Positions 9,794 through 19,140 of a DNA stretch of 24,111 nucleotides are shown here, in pieces. Location: the NCBI GenBank assembly GCA_024364805.1, contig CM044495.1:141660469-141684579 (forward strand), in the 5' to 3' direction. The notes under the pieces were generated by a model. The model did not search any database, had not been told where the DNA came from, and saw nothing but the letters and a program-made list of their open reading frames with translations. The position numbers and the translations under genes are program-made. How positions within the stretch are numbered: the first letter of the stretch is position 1; every line of letters begins with the position of its first letter. This DNA is from Euprymna scolopes. Lineage: Eukaryota; Mollusca; Cephalopoda; Sepiida; Sepiolidae.

Positions 9794-10190
9794 TCTATAT
9801 ATAAAAATGAACGTGTCTGTGTGTTTGTCTGTGTGTCTGTCTGTGTACATTCCCCCACGCAATATTCTGTCAATTTACTATGGACAAGTAAAAGACGTAC
9901 GTCATATATATGTGAAGTTATAAAATGACTCGAAATTTGATACACAGGGTACTGAGATTTTGGACAATCTATGTGATCGGTTTTCGGCCAGAAATTTGGC
10001 TGCTATCGGGTCAAAGTTCAACGATTTGACCTTTGAGAACTCTACCAAACTTCTCCGACAATTTGGGGTCTACACACTTGAAAGTTTGGATATAGATTTC
10101 TTGGACATGGATCTAAGTTAATAACTTGATTTGAGCCCAAAGCAATAAATTTTAAGGGGTCATAATAGGGTTCAAATTTTAAAAAAAATG
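9794..10190 (+). mobile_element. Helitron-like element, copy H2 (5' part)
   Basis: It starts TCTATATATAAAAATGAACG after an A, seven bases beyond the CTAG-T end of H1, so H1 and H2 are head-to-tail. Its approximately 400 bp align with the first 400 bp of the minus-strand copy ending at 11179: the CCCCCACGCAATA block, TCGAAATTTGATACACAGG, GGTCAAAGTT, GAGAACTCTACCAAAC and ATGGATCTAAGTTAATAA. H2 has an extra segment of about 45 bp with GACGTACGTC that the other copy lacks. Its 3' end is missing. Confidence 0.6.
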
Positions 10191-10283
10191 TCCGTTTTTT
10201 TGTTTTTTGCTTAGGGAAATGTCCACAGACAGACAGATACATAGACACACAGACAGACACACAGACACGTTCACTTTTATAGA
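10191..10283 (-). mobile_element. Helitron-like element, copy H3 (5' stub)
   Basis: On the minus strand TCTATAAAAGTGAACGTGTC follows an A and runs for about 90 bp through CTGTCTGT runs to a GGACATTTCCCTAAGC block before meeting H2 tail-on. The H2 and H3 ends therefore look like long inverted repeats of one 490-bp unit. Confidence 0.6.
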
Positions 10284-10344
10284 TACTAGCAATGAGTTCC
10301 TGGCGTTGCCCGGGTGTTTGGAGGTGTATGCTGAGCAAAAAACA

Positions 10345-10450
10345 AAAAAATGTGGTAGTAGGAAGGCAGGCTCGAACCCGTACCGAAAAGGAGGAAAAGA
10401 ATGAGGTAAAACCGAACGTTTATGCTGTTACGACCACCGCCAAACCGGAA
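10345..10450 (-). repeat. tRNA-like module inside H4
   Basis: The minus strand has TTTGGCGGTGGTCGTAACAG as an A-box-like segment and ACGGGTTCGAGCCTGCC as a strong B-box/T-arm match. The module sits near the 3' end in the same orientation as in H1, although the two sequences are diverged. Confidence 0.5.
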
Positions 10451-11146
10451 GCGACATTTTTTAAATTAAGGCTAGCTAAAGGAGAGGATAACTTTAAAAA
10501 ATATCGGCGAAAAAAGTGACCCCCCCTGTAGAAAAGTGCCTAATTTAAGGGGAAGATATTAATGTTTTTAGCCAATTTTTCGATATTTGTATTATGAAAA
10601 ATCGAACTTTAAAACGATCCTGATCTTGGTAAAATCTGTCGCCTCTATTGAAAGTTTAAGGCAGACATGCAAACAGACATACATACATACATTTATATAT
10701 AGGTAACTAAAAATTTTCGACTGAAACTGATGAAAAAGCTTGCCCTACCTCTGAATACCCTTTATGTAAAATTTCGAATATGTAGACCAGACATTGTCTG
10801 AGTAATTTAGAAGAGACCGCAGAGTTACATTTTTTGAAACTTTGACCCCTATTCTGACCCCTTAAAATGTATTGTTTTCGGCTCAAATCGAGTTATTAAG
10901 TTAGATCCATGTCCAAGGAACCTGTATCTAAAATTTCAAGTGCGTAGACCCAAAATTGTCGGAGGAGTTTGGTAGAGTTCTCAAACTTTGACCCCTTAAT
11001 GGCCAAATTTCAGGCCAAAAATCGATCACATCGATTTTCCTAAATCTCAGTAACCTGTATATCAAATTTCGAGTCTGTAGACTAAAAATTGACAGAGTTA
11101 TTGCGTGGGGAAATGTACACAGACACACACACAGACACTGTCACTT

Positions 11147-11167
11147 TTATATATATATATATATATA
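11147..11167. repeat. Short (TA)n run
   Basis: This is a TA run of about 20 bp within the 5' end of Helitron-like copy H4, expanding the TATATA of the normal 5' terminus. Confidence 0.9.
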
Positions 11168-11179
11168 CACAGATATAGA

Positions 11180-11683
11180 TTATTAACAAAAACACATGAC
11201 ATTTTACCAAAACATATCTGCATTGTTCTATTTTTAGCAACACATAATAACGATATAAATCAAGACAATAAAACTCACACTCTATAAATATATAATTCCA
11301 ACGTATAAAAATTATAAGTATCTTCTTTTTCTTTTTGATTGTCTTTTCTTTTTGTGTGTAACAACCGATGAAAATAAAGTCCCTATGAAATTATATATAG
11401 AAAAAGAACAGAAGTAGTCTCCACATGAAAAGTAATAAAATACAACATTTAAGCAGTTCCTTTTTTACAATACATAAGCAATGTTGGTTTTAATCAAGAC
11501 GACTCCGTTTTCTGTTTTTCTGATTGCCTCTTTTTATTGTCTTTCTAATTTCTTTTTAAAACACAAAGATAAAATATCTCTTCACTGTATACATACAATC
11601 CTCTTATTTGTCCGCCGTTCCTTGTACTAGGATGAATCCAAGCCGTTACTCAGACTGTACCACGGTTTTCTGTCGGTGAGCAC
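11180..11683. other. Unassigned AT-rich stretch
   Basis: No gene or element recognised. Repeated TCTTTTTCTTTTTG-like pyrimidine stretches occur near 11320-11350 and 11500-11560. Confidence 0.5.
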
Positions 11684-13005
11684 TTAGGCCTTCCTCCACG
11701 CCATTTTGTTCACCATTACTCGATCCTGACGCCTATCGCTAGAATGATTTTTTAAATTTAATAAAAAATTTTCTCTCAGAAATCTATCCGGTATTGTTTC
11801 AATTGAATTATTACCATTATGACTATTATTAGAACATTTACTCCAACTGAAAACCAAATCAGCATAATTGTTGGGTTCCTGCTCCACTAAGCCCTTTATG
11901 TTATACCCTTTCTACCTCACTAGTTCTAGTAAATATATTTTTACTACAGCTTTCGATAATGGGGAATTTACTCAGGTTCAAATAAGATACCTCACTTACT
12001 GTCTCCATAGGTTCGTCTACTGACTCGAAGAAATATTCGCCATTACTAAGAAATAGTCTTAGATGTATTAATATCTCCTTTGCCTGCTAATAGTGTGGAA
12101 GGGCTATAGACTACAAAAAGCCGAACACTTCATCTGTAATCTGATAATGATCAGGGGCGGGGCCGGTGGCTGGGCCGGGGATGGCCCTTATAGTTCTCCC
12201 AGGCTTTTTCCCTACTAATATTTCTCTACCACATAACCCTTTTTCTACCTGAAAACTACTTGTAAAACACTGACTGAGAAAGGTACACTATCTCCAAGTG
12301 TATTTATCTACACTGCAGTTCTGGAGTGTAGAAAATTCAGAAGAATGATCCCCACATCACCGTTCTCTGGGTGATGCCAGAGCCCCCCTCTAAACAGATC
12401 TTTGAAAGGATTCCACTCCTCTGAATCTGGTTGCGAGGTAGGCGCATCTCGTGTTTGTTCTTCCTTTGACATGCAAACAGGCAACTCCAAATCGAAATTA
12501 ACTGAATCTGGAGCGAGTAAATGACAGATTTGAATCAATTTCAGAGGTAGTTTAAGCGAGGGTTGCTCGCTTTGTTAATCGACTGACTGACTGACTCTGG
12601 GTGTGCCCACTCGCTCAGTTATCAGATAAGCTGAATGTGCCCCTCTCCCTTTCTCGACTAATTAATCTAATATGATTAAGGAACGAGGCTTTTTTTTCAT
12701 AACTAATTTTCGCTGTCGTAAATGGGCACGGTACATCTAAGTCTACGTCCTCTCGGTCCTTATAGATGGACGTATTTCTTTTTATCTCTACCCGCCTCAT
12801 CCGCTTTCCAGTTTGTAAAAATGTATTATGTTGTTGTTCTATGACATATATTCATCCGAGTCATTATCAAAACGCATATCGCTCCAATATCATGTACTAT
12901 GGTGAGAATTCTGCTGTCTCCTTTTACAATGCCTGTTAGGTAAATATCCCAATTATCCCTATCTTTATCCGTTAACTTGGACGTTGCCATTGCATTTAGG
13001 ATGAT
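11684..13005 (-). pseudogene. Unidentified broken coding relic
   Basis: Over about 1.3 kb the minus strand gives protein-like, compositionally normal peptides with few stops per kb. The first is an ATG-led segment near 13000 (ATSKLTDKDRDNWDIYLTG). Next come VDLDVPCPFTTAKISYEKKA near 12750 and DAPTSQPDSEEWNPFKDLF near 12430. A proline-rich stretch (IPGPATGPAPDH) lies near 12170, and then FESVDEPMETVSE near 12020. The last is YADLVFSWSK to DRRQDRVMVNKMAWRKA at 11684-11860. The order is consistent with one decayed gene, but I cannot name it. It could be a host pseudogene or a transposon or retroelement ORF. It is clearly not intact. Confidence 0.4.
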
Positions 13006-13016
13006 AAGGGGAAGTA

Positions 13017-13049
13017 TTAGGTTAGTGCAAAACTAATGTCGTTACGTTC

Positions 13050-13143
<94 letters not shown>

Positions 13144-13168
13144 GACATTATTTTTGCACCAAACTTAA
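13017..13168. mobile_element. Mariner-type MITE with a (TA)n core
   Basis: The left terminus TTAGGTTAGTGCAAAAC and the complement of the right terminus, TTAAGTTTGGTGCAAAAATA, are imperfect inverted repeats of 27-28 bp. Both continue to ATGTCGTT. They closely resemble the mariner ends known from Hsmar1/MADE1 (TTAGGTTGGTGCAAAAG). TA dinucleotides flank both sides (13015-13016 and 13169-13170), matching the mariner target duplication. Only about 9 bp of unique sequence lies between the left terminus and the TA core. There is no transposase. Confidence 0.88.
13053..13140. repeat. (TA)44 microsatellite, core of the MITE
   Basis: An uninterrupted 88-bp TA run fills the MITE from near the left inverted repeat directly to the right one. 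Confidence 0.95.
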
Positions 13169-14204
13169 TAATATGTTTCGTCTTCAAACTGTTCAAGTCT
13201 CCCTCATAAGATTCGTTTACATTTCGGCTCTATTGGCAGTAATAATGGCAGAATTTCTATTTATATTAAAAGATTTTAAAACGCCATTTAGTCATAAGTG
13301 GTTAAAATTCCCCCTTTTTTCAGCGGACAAATGGCTAAATGCTTGTTTATATAAAAAGTGGTTGAAATTATTCCTGATTTTTCACCCCATGTGGGTTCTC
13401 TGTCCTTTTAATTTCCCTAGATGTTCTTGTTGGAGGATAGATGCACCTCTCCATCGTACTGCATATCGATAATCTATGGCTTACTGGGATAACTTCCGAA
13501 TATTTATATTAGATATATACATGCATTCCATGTAAAAAATAACGTGCCGTCTATAGTTTAAGACTTGATGGAATGATTTATTGTCAGTATAGAACACTTC
13601 ATAGCATTCAAGAAATTCCAGCAAAAGCTAAACAGTCAACCGTAGTTCACTCCAGAATGTGATGCTGCCATTGCACACAGTAATCACTATTTTCATTGGT
13701 ATCAACAGTATAGTTGTTATGAAACTATAGCTACCGATAGGGCTGCAAGCAACTACTGTAAAAGAGTAATAAAAAATGCGAGGGATTAGTATACTAAATA
13801 CGCCAAGTTAAAAGAAGCTGCGCAGCGGCTTGGTTCCTACCAATTTTGGCGAATAACAAACAGGGCCCTGAACATAGGTGGGTCCTTTATCCAAACCTTT
13901 ATCAATGCATCTGAAGTAATCTCGCCAGAATCTGACAAAGCCAAACTATTTGCCAAGAACTTTGCAACAAATTTGCGACCCTTTGCGACCAATGCCACCT
14001 ACCTCTGTATTTCCTCCTATGGATGAAAACACGCTATGCGACATACAAATATCTGTGATGTTGCCAAGCTTATCATAAATCTTCATCCCATTAAACCAAC
14101 TGGCTCCGACGGCATCCGAGTCAAAAAAATTCAATTGGAAGTAGCTCCCATACTCACAAAACTGTTTAAACTTTGCCTATATTTTATTTTTTTTTACATA
14201 AGCA

Positions 14205-14480
14205 TCACCACTTATCAATGCCCAGGGGCCACTCGAGGATAAGGGTTAAAAAGTGTACAGTAGTCAATTGGACAATATAGTAATTGTCAATAATGGAAAT
14301 TCAGTAAATTTGTTAACTTAAGGGGAACGAGTTATCAAGAATTTGTTTACATTGGACGTGAAGAAAACCATATTGTAGTCAGCTGGAAAGCAGGAAAACA
14401 GAAGACAGTTCCACGGGCGTGCAGTTCTAAGAAATAAGTTTTTTCATGGAATCTACGTTTAGGTCTAGCCACAGATAATT
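14205..14480. other. Unknown insert in the Jockey/CR1-like LINE
   Basis: LINE coding similarity stops after TKLFKLCLY and resumes at FSAPWKTLSV. In relatives these two peptides are nearly adjacent, so about 275 bp look inserted. I see no inverted repeats, coding potential or recognisable element in it. Confidence 0.45.
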
Positions 14481-15093
14481 TTTCAGGAAAATGCTTCTCA
14501 GCACCCTGGAAAACTTTATCAGTTTGCCTCGTAAAAATTTCGGAGGTCGGTTATTTCCCTTTCAGTACAGACGAACCAGTTTCCTGAGTCATAAGTAAGT
14601 TGATGGAATCTGTAATATAATAATGGTCAACCACCCCAGCACAAATAACTTACTCAGTGACATGTAATATGATTTCTGTTTTGCTAGATCTACAGCTGAT
14701 TTTCTAACTGTAATATCACATAGGATTAGTGAATCTCTTAATGAAGGCTTCGTTTCGAGAGCAATAGCTCTTGGCATATCAAAGGCTTTTGATAGGGTAT
14801 GGTATAATGGGTCATCTTCACAAGATGTCTGTGTACTGGAAATGTCTTCTCAATTTTTAAATACTTTTTTCTAATAAATTTATAAAAAAAAGTCGTCGAT
14901 TAGCAGAAATCAGCAGTTCAAAGTATCAATGATGGCGTCTTTCAGGGTTCTATCCTGGGCCTACATCTATTCCTGATTTTTATTAATGATGTCCGAAATC
15001 CCAGTCGTAGATATTTATGCTGACGACATCAAATCTATGACAACATAACCACAGGCCATAAATGACCAGTGTTGCAATATTTTGGATTCTAAT

Positions 15094-15377
15094 GGGGTAT
15101 GATCCCACACAGTCGGGCGATTCTGTTTATAAACGATGCTGCTAAGAACAGGCGAATCAAATTAATTCACGTTCTGCTACCAACCAATCAGAAACCAGAG
15201 TTGCTTCATAAATATTAAACCTTTTCTGGAGCAATTTCACATGTTCTTTTCCCGGGTTTCGACACGGTAAGAATATTTTGTTCTGTGGAACTGTCTACTA
15301 CAAACAAGTCACCTCCCAGTATTTGTGTGTAACAGCGAACCATCTGAAACTGTTATGAAACTCAAAATGGCTTAGAC
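15094..15377. mobile_element. Repeat X, copy 2 (single-unit form)
   Basis: This 284-bp block is the homologue of 1483-1965. It has the same GGGGTAT-like start, TTTATAAACGATGCTGCT, CAAATTAATTCACGTTCTGC, ACCAACCAATCAGAAACC and AACTGTTATGAAACTC near the end. It holds roughly one diverged unit of what is a four-unit array in copy 1. TTCTAAT flanks it on both sides (15087-15093 and 15378-15384), a likely target-site duplication. It lies between the YADDI motif and the C-terminal part of the LINE, so it inserted there. Confidence 0.8.
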
Positions 15378-16110
15378 TTCTAATTTTTTAATGCTTTCTC
15401 TTCTGATCTTGAGCATGTAGTGCAATGGGAATATCGTGGCTGGTTAATTTTAATGCAACTAAAACCAAGCTTCTCTCTTTCCATCATAATCTTTCTGATC
15501 CTATCACGCCTTAAGTTAAATGAATGGCTCTCGCCTTGAGGATGTACTATATCTTGACAAACTTTTGGGACTGACCTTCACTCCTGATCTGAAACAAAAC
15601 ATATACATCAAATCAGATGCCAAGATCGCTAAAAAAAGAACGTTAGATCATTCTACCACCCAGTAGGTATCTCATTGCCTAAGCAATCCTCTACCCGTAT
15701 AAGAACCAAATACGTCCTGAAATAGAGTACTGTTGCCACATCTGGGCAGGACCTGCTCGTGTGCCCTATTCAGCCATGATAGAATTCAAAACCGGCTTCG
15801 AAACCTAGTAAGTGATGCATTTCTTTCTTTCTTTCTGCAGCCTCTTACCCACAGAAAACATATTGTGAGCCTGTCTCTGCTTTATTGCAAGTGTTCGTGT
15901 GAGTTACAATTTATGGTTTCCCTTGCTAAACTTTCAGAATATACACTCAACTAAATTTCTCCTAATCTGTGGCTAAGTCTAAACATATATTCCTACAAAT
16001 GCCCGCTTGTAGAACATTTTCCTATTCGCTGCTTCCCGACTGACTACAGTATAGTAGCCTTCAAGTCTAATGCAAACAAATTCTTGTTGAGCCGTCCCCT
16101 TAAATAATCA

Positions 16111-16390
16111 ATTACACTATTAATGATTACTAAACTACCACCTTATATTCATTAACCATTATCCTTGAGTGTCCGTCTGGCCTTGATGTGGCCTTGTAAA
16201 AATGCTTTTCATACACTTCTTGCAGCAATGCTAAATGACTGTTTGACAACATGAAGCTTTTCCAAGTAGGTGACAACGAACACTAGGGACCATGAAAGAT
16301 AAGATAAATATGGGTGAAGTGACAAATTTAATAATTAACTTGCTTTTCAGTAATGTAGAAACTGTTCACTAATATATCGTTTGTATGTAT
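16111..16390. other. LINE 3' flank, unassigned
   Basis: This probably begins with the 3' UTR of the preceding LINE (TTGATGTGGCCTTGTAAAAA near 16178). The remainder up to the next LINE shows no recognisable feature. Confidence 0.4.
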
Positions 16391-17712
16391 GGTTATTTGG
16401 GCCAAACAAATTTGCTGTCCGAGGAAGAAAATGGCTGCTGAAAGGGGTCACATAGCACCAAGGATAAGGTTCTGATAGATAAAATGATCGTAGGAAACCA
16501 CAAACGAAGATCTAACTTTCTAATAGGTTGTGTAGATTATAAGAATGCACTTGACATGGTACCTCATTCATGGATATACAAATGCTTGGAAATTTTTGGG
16601 ACAGTCCTGAACATCTGAAGATCTTAAATAATAGCATGTAAAATAGTAAAACCAATTTAACTTTGACATATGTAGCATTAGGTAAAGTGATAATTAAGAA
16701 AAGGGTTTTCCAGGATTACCTTCGTTTCCCTTTGATTTTGTCATCAGCTTGACAATTCCTTGACACTTCTTTTACGGAATCTGAAAGCAGAATATTAACT
16801 TGGAAAATGGCTTCCTACCATCAGTGATCTACTATTCATGGATAATCTTGGAAGGAATGAGAACTAGCTTGATATCTTAATTAATATGATAACATTGTTT
16901 AGTAATGGCATACGAATTGAGTTTGGCATCATCAAATGTGCTATTATTATAATGAAAAGACACAAGCTCGTCTACTTAGATAGTCTTGAACTTCGAACAA
17001 CAGATCTGATAAAGAATGTTGGCAGTGTGAAAAGCTACAAATATTTGTGGTTACGGAAAACTGATAAGATTAAAAACATGAAAATGAAAAACCAGTTGCG
17101 TACAAATGAAGATTAAAGATTCTTCTTAAATCGCATATCCACAGTCGGAATACAACATATGCCATCAATGCCAGCGCATTAGATGATATTCTCGATTGTA
17201 ATGTAGATGAATTAAAATGTTTGAACACAAAAAACACGTAAAATACTTAGAATTTATGTTTTTTGTCTTGGAAAAAAGAAAATTATATTTATTGTATTTA
17301 CCAAAAAAAAGAAGGTAGTCGAGTCCAACATTGTGTTAACGTTATAGTAAATATAGAGTTAGGAATTCTAACTAAATATATTTCAGAAATTAATGAAACA
17401 CTTCTTCATGAAATGAAAGGGGTAAAAATATACTAAGATTTGGAGTTAAAACGAGTTAGGGAAGAAATTATGTGAAATAAACTACATAGAATATTCTTTA
17501 AAAATGATAAATCTAGAGATAGTAACATCTGAGATTGATTGGTTAGGAGTGATCTTAAAATATCAACTGTGATTATCTTAATGGAAGCCAGGAACACGTC
17601 ATTCACACTAGATCCACCAAACATTACATCAACAAACTGCAGACCAAGTAATGTGCAGATCGTGTAGAGACGAAACATTAGCACATATTATATCATATAT
17701 TATATGCTAGCT
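16391..17712 (+). mobile_element. REL-type LINE relic, RT to zinc knuckle
   Basis: The plus strand reads LLSEEENGC, GSHSTKDKVLIDKMI, CVDYKNALDMVPHSWIYK (about 16530), KCLEIFGT, TISDLLFMDNL (active site at 16835-16846), FSNGIRIEFGIIKCAI, KSYKYLWL, LLKSHIHSRNTTYAINA, a LEKRKLYLLYLPKK block near 17270 and LELKRVREEIM near 17440. It ends with a knuckle-like CRSC and ETLAHIISYIIC near 17655-17710. This is the R2/R4-like order. The active site reads FMDN instead of the usual F/YMDD. It carries several stops and frame changes and stops abruptly at the next LINE fragment. Confidence 0.82.
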
Positions 17713-18170
17713 CAACATCAATAAAAATGAGACGCGCCAATATGCAAACTTGGGCTGGTGCATCTGCTACTAGTCTCTCACTCCTAGACAAGGTTAAAAA
17801 GAGAGTCGCCAACCTTATAGGTCCTGAACTGTCATCTAAGCTTCAGCCTCTGTCCCATCGACGAAATGTTGCATCCCTCTGCCTGTTCTACAAGTACTTT
17901 AACAATGAATGCTCCGACGAACTGCAAGCACTTGTAACCCCTCGACGTAAATACTCCGACACACCCGAAAAAAAGCAAAATCCCACCCCTTCACAGTTAA
18001 GATCCCTAGATATAAAGAGCCTTCTACTCCAGTAGTTTCCTCCCCAGAACTGTTAGACTTTGGAATTCCTTTCCGTGTTCCTGCTTCCCCAACTGTACTG
18101 ACATGCAGAAGTTCAAGTGTAATAAGAACCGACATCTTACTGCCCAACTACCTACATAGTACCCCTTTAA
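17713..18170 (+). mobile_element. Jockey/CR1-like LINE relic, C-terminal end
   Basis: The frame from 17727 is open for 102 codons and reads WAGASATSLSLLDKVKKRV, LIGPELSSKLQPLSHRR, NVASLCLFYKYF and SDELQALVTPRRK. After a stop it continues in shifted frames to TVRLWNSFPCSCFPN and KFKCNKNRHLTAQLP. This is the same C-terminal architecture as the LINE at 15.7-16.1 kb (LQPLTHRK...VSLSLLYC), but a different and less decayed subfamily. It is 5'-truncated to the last 130 or so codons, the usual LINE outcome, or it is the remnant of an insertion into the REL LINE. Confidence 0.82.
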
Positions 18171-18770
18171 CTTATGTCCCTGATAGTAGCCCCCTCCATC
18201 GCAGAATCGCGTGTGCTCTCGCGTGATTATGTAAATATATAATTCCCGGTCGCTATAAAGGTAGGACGCTGGGAAACAGTCAGGCAGTGTCCTGCAGATT
18301 GTGTGTAGGTGGTTCTGGCGGTTGGATTGTTCTTTGTGACGAACCACGAATCTGCGAGAAGCGAGTTTTCTTCTGTCTTTTTCTGTCTCCTTCTTCTTTC
18401 TCTACGGTCATTTCAGCCAAGAAATCCCTCTCTTCTATAGATGGACGGTGCAGGGAGAAACTGTCTATTTCCTATCTTTGTTCCTGATTTTTGCTTACTA
18501 CATTTTGCTACAAAAAAAAGAAAAAAGAAAAAAGGACACCACGTGGTCGGGAGAAGAAAACGTGTGGTTGAAAAAGATGGGCGTATAAAGTCGAAGACGA
18601 GAAATGTCTACGGCCGGCGTTTAGTGCATCAGAAAAAAAAAAACGCAAGCCAGGGAGAAGGACATGTGGCCCCGCAGTGGCAGCGAGAGACTTTTTAAAC
18701 TGATGTCGAGATGGGGAGAAAAAAAACGGTAATAAACGACTTGCGTTAAAAAATAAATAAAAGCTGAGTT
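18171..18770. mobile_element. GC-richer block, possibly an LTR-like fossil
   Basis: The stretch is clearly richer in GC and CpG than its surroundings. It contains a TATA-like word (CGCTATAAAGG, 18252-18262) followed by AGTCAGGCAGTGTCCTGCAG, then a pyrimidine-rich section, a purine-rich section and an AATAAA near 18731. That organisation would suit an LTR plus leader of a retroelement. No terminal repeats, primer site or coding sequence confirm it, and the ends are unknown. An exapted or host promoter block is an alternative. Confidence 0.3.
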
Positions 18771-18774
18771 GGAT

Positions 18775-18893
18775 TTATTTATTTTTGTTTGTTTGTTCGT
18801 TTTCGACGAGGCGGCGTGGAGATTTGAACTGTAACAAATACGGTTCGAGAGTAAGGATTATGTTACACCGCTACGTGCTACGTAAGTTTCGCC
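18775..18893 (-). mobile_element. Possible tRNA-derived SINE
   Basis: On the minus strand a GTAGCGGTGTAACATAATCC segment is followed about 45 nt later by ACAGTTCAAATCTCCACG, whose GTTCAAATC fits the B-box consensus. The sequence then goes directly into a tail of AAAC and AAAT units (AACAAACAAACAAAAATAAA). A tRNA-like head plus simple tail suggests a short SINE. The arms pair poorly. Confidence 0.45.
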
Positions 18894-19140
18894 GTCCAGC
18901 AGTATAATAGAATGAATATGAAGGAGATATAAAAACGACGCAAATGTACGGGATTTTCTAGATATCTGAAAGAGATATGGTACATCAAGAAAGTCAAGAT
19001 AAAAACAATGCTTATGGGAACACTATAGACAATCGCGAAATAGTTCGAAAAAAGAATGGAAAAATTGGAACGAGAGGAAAGGCTAAGAAGATACAACGGA
19101 TAGCAATAATGAAAACAGCTGAAATTCTATGGAAAATCTT
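18883..19140 (+). mobile_element. REL-endonuclease fragment, copy A
   Basis: The plus strand reads VSFAVQQYNRMNMKEI (compare VDFAIPADHRVNIKEK at 23.6 kb), then TGFSRYLKEIWYIKKVKI, then LMGTL, FEKRMEKLE and a C-terminal MKTAEILWKIL. This is the second half of the endonuclease through the C-terminus. The upstream RPD half is absent. It could be the continuation of the REL LINE broken at 17712, or an independent fragment. Confidence 0.7.

Larger units (their letters stand above)
10286..11179 (-). mobile_element. Helitron-like non-autonomous element, copy H4
   Basis: The minus strand starts TCTATATCTGTG after an A at 11180. A (TA)n run, CAGTGTCTGTGTG and the CCCCACGCAATAACTCTG block follow. It ends with an imperfect hairpin (CCCGG, GCAACG, CCAGG), AACTCATTG and CTAG, followed by T. 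The hairpin about 9 nt before CTAG is the classic Helitron 3' structure. The next base pair begins copy H3 (CTAG-TA-TCTATA), another head-to-tail junction. A tRNA-like module lies at 10345-10450. A second CTGTTTGC/TATATATAAATG-like 5'-end motif near 10660-10697 suggests a nested or composite copy. Confidence 0.6.
13420..16110 (+). mobile_element. Jockey/CR1-like LINE relic, interrupted twice
   Basis: Plus-strand peptides follow a non-LTR pol with the reverse transcriptase in order. The linker has DAPLHRTAYR (13430s), CDAAIAHSNHYFHWYQQ (13660s), LGSYQFWRITNRALN (13830s), SDKAKLFAKNF (13930s) and PIKPTGSDGIRVKKIQ (14090s). The RT has FSAPWKTLSV (14490s), ISKAFDRVWY (14780s), GVFQGSILG at 14934 and YADDIKS with both catalytic aspartates at 15016-15027. 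The C-terminal part has LLGLTFTPDLKQ (15560s), LQPLTHRKHIVSLSLLYC (15840s) and VAFKSNANKFLLSRPLK, ending near 16105. Stops and shifts are scattered throughout. Inserts of about 14205-14480 (unknown) and 15094-15377 (repeat X) split it. The endonuclease end is missing or unreadable. Confidence 0.85.
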
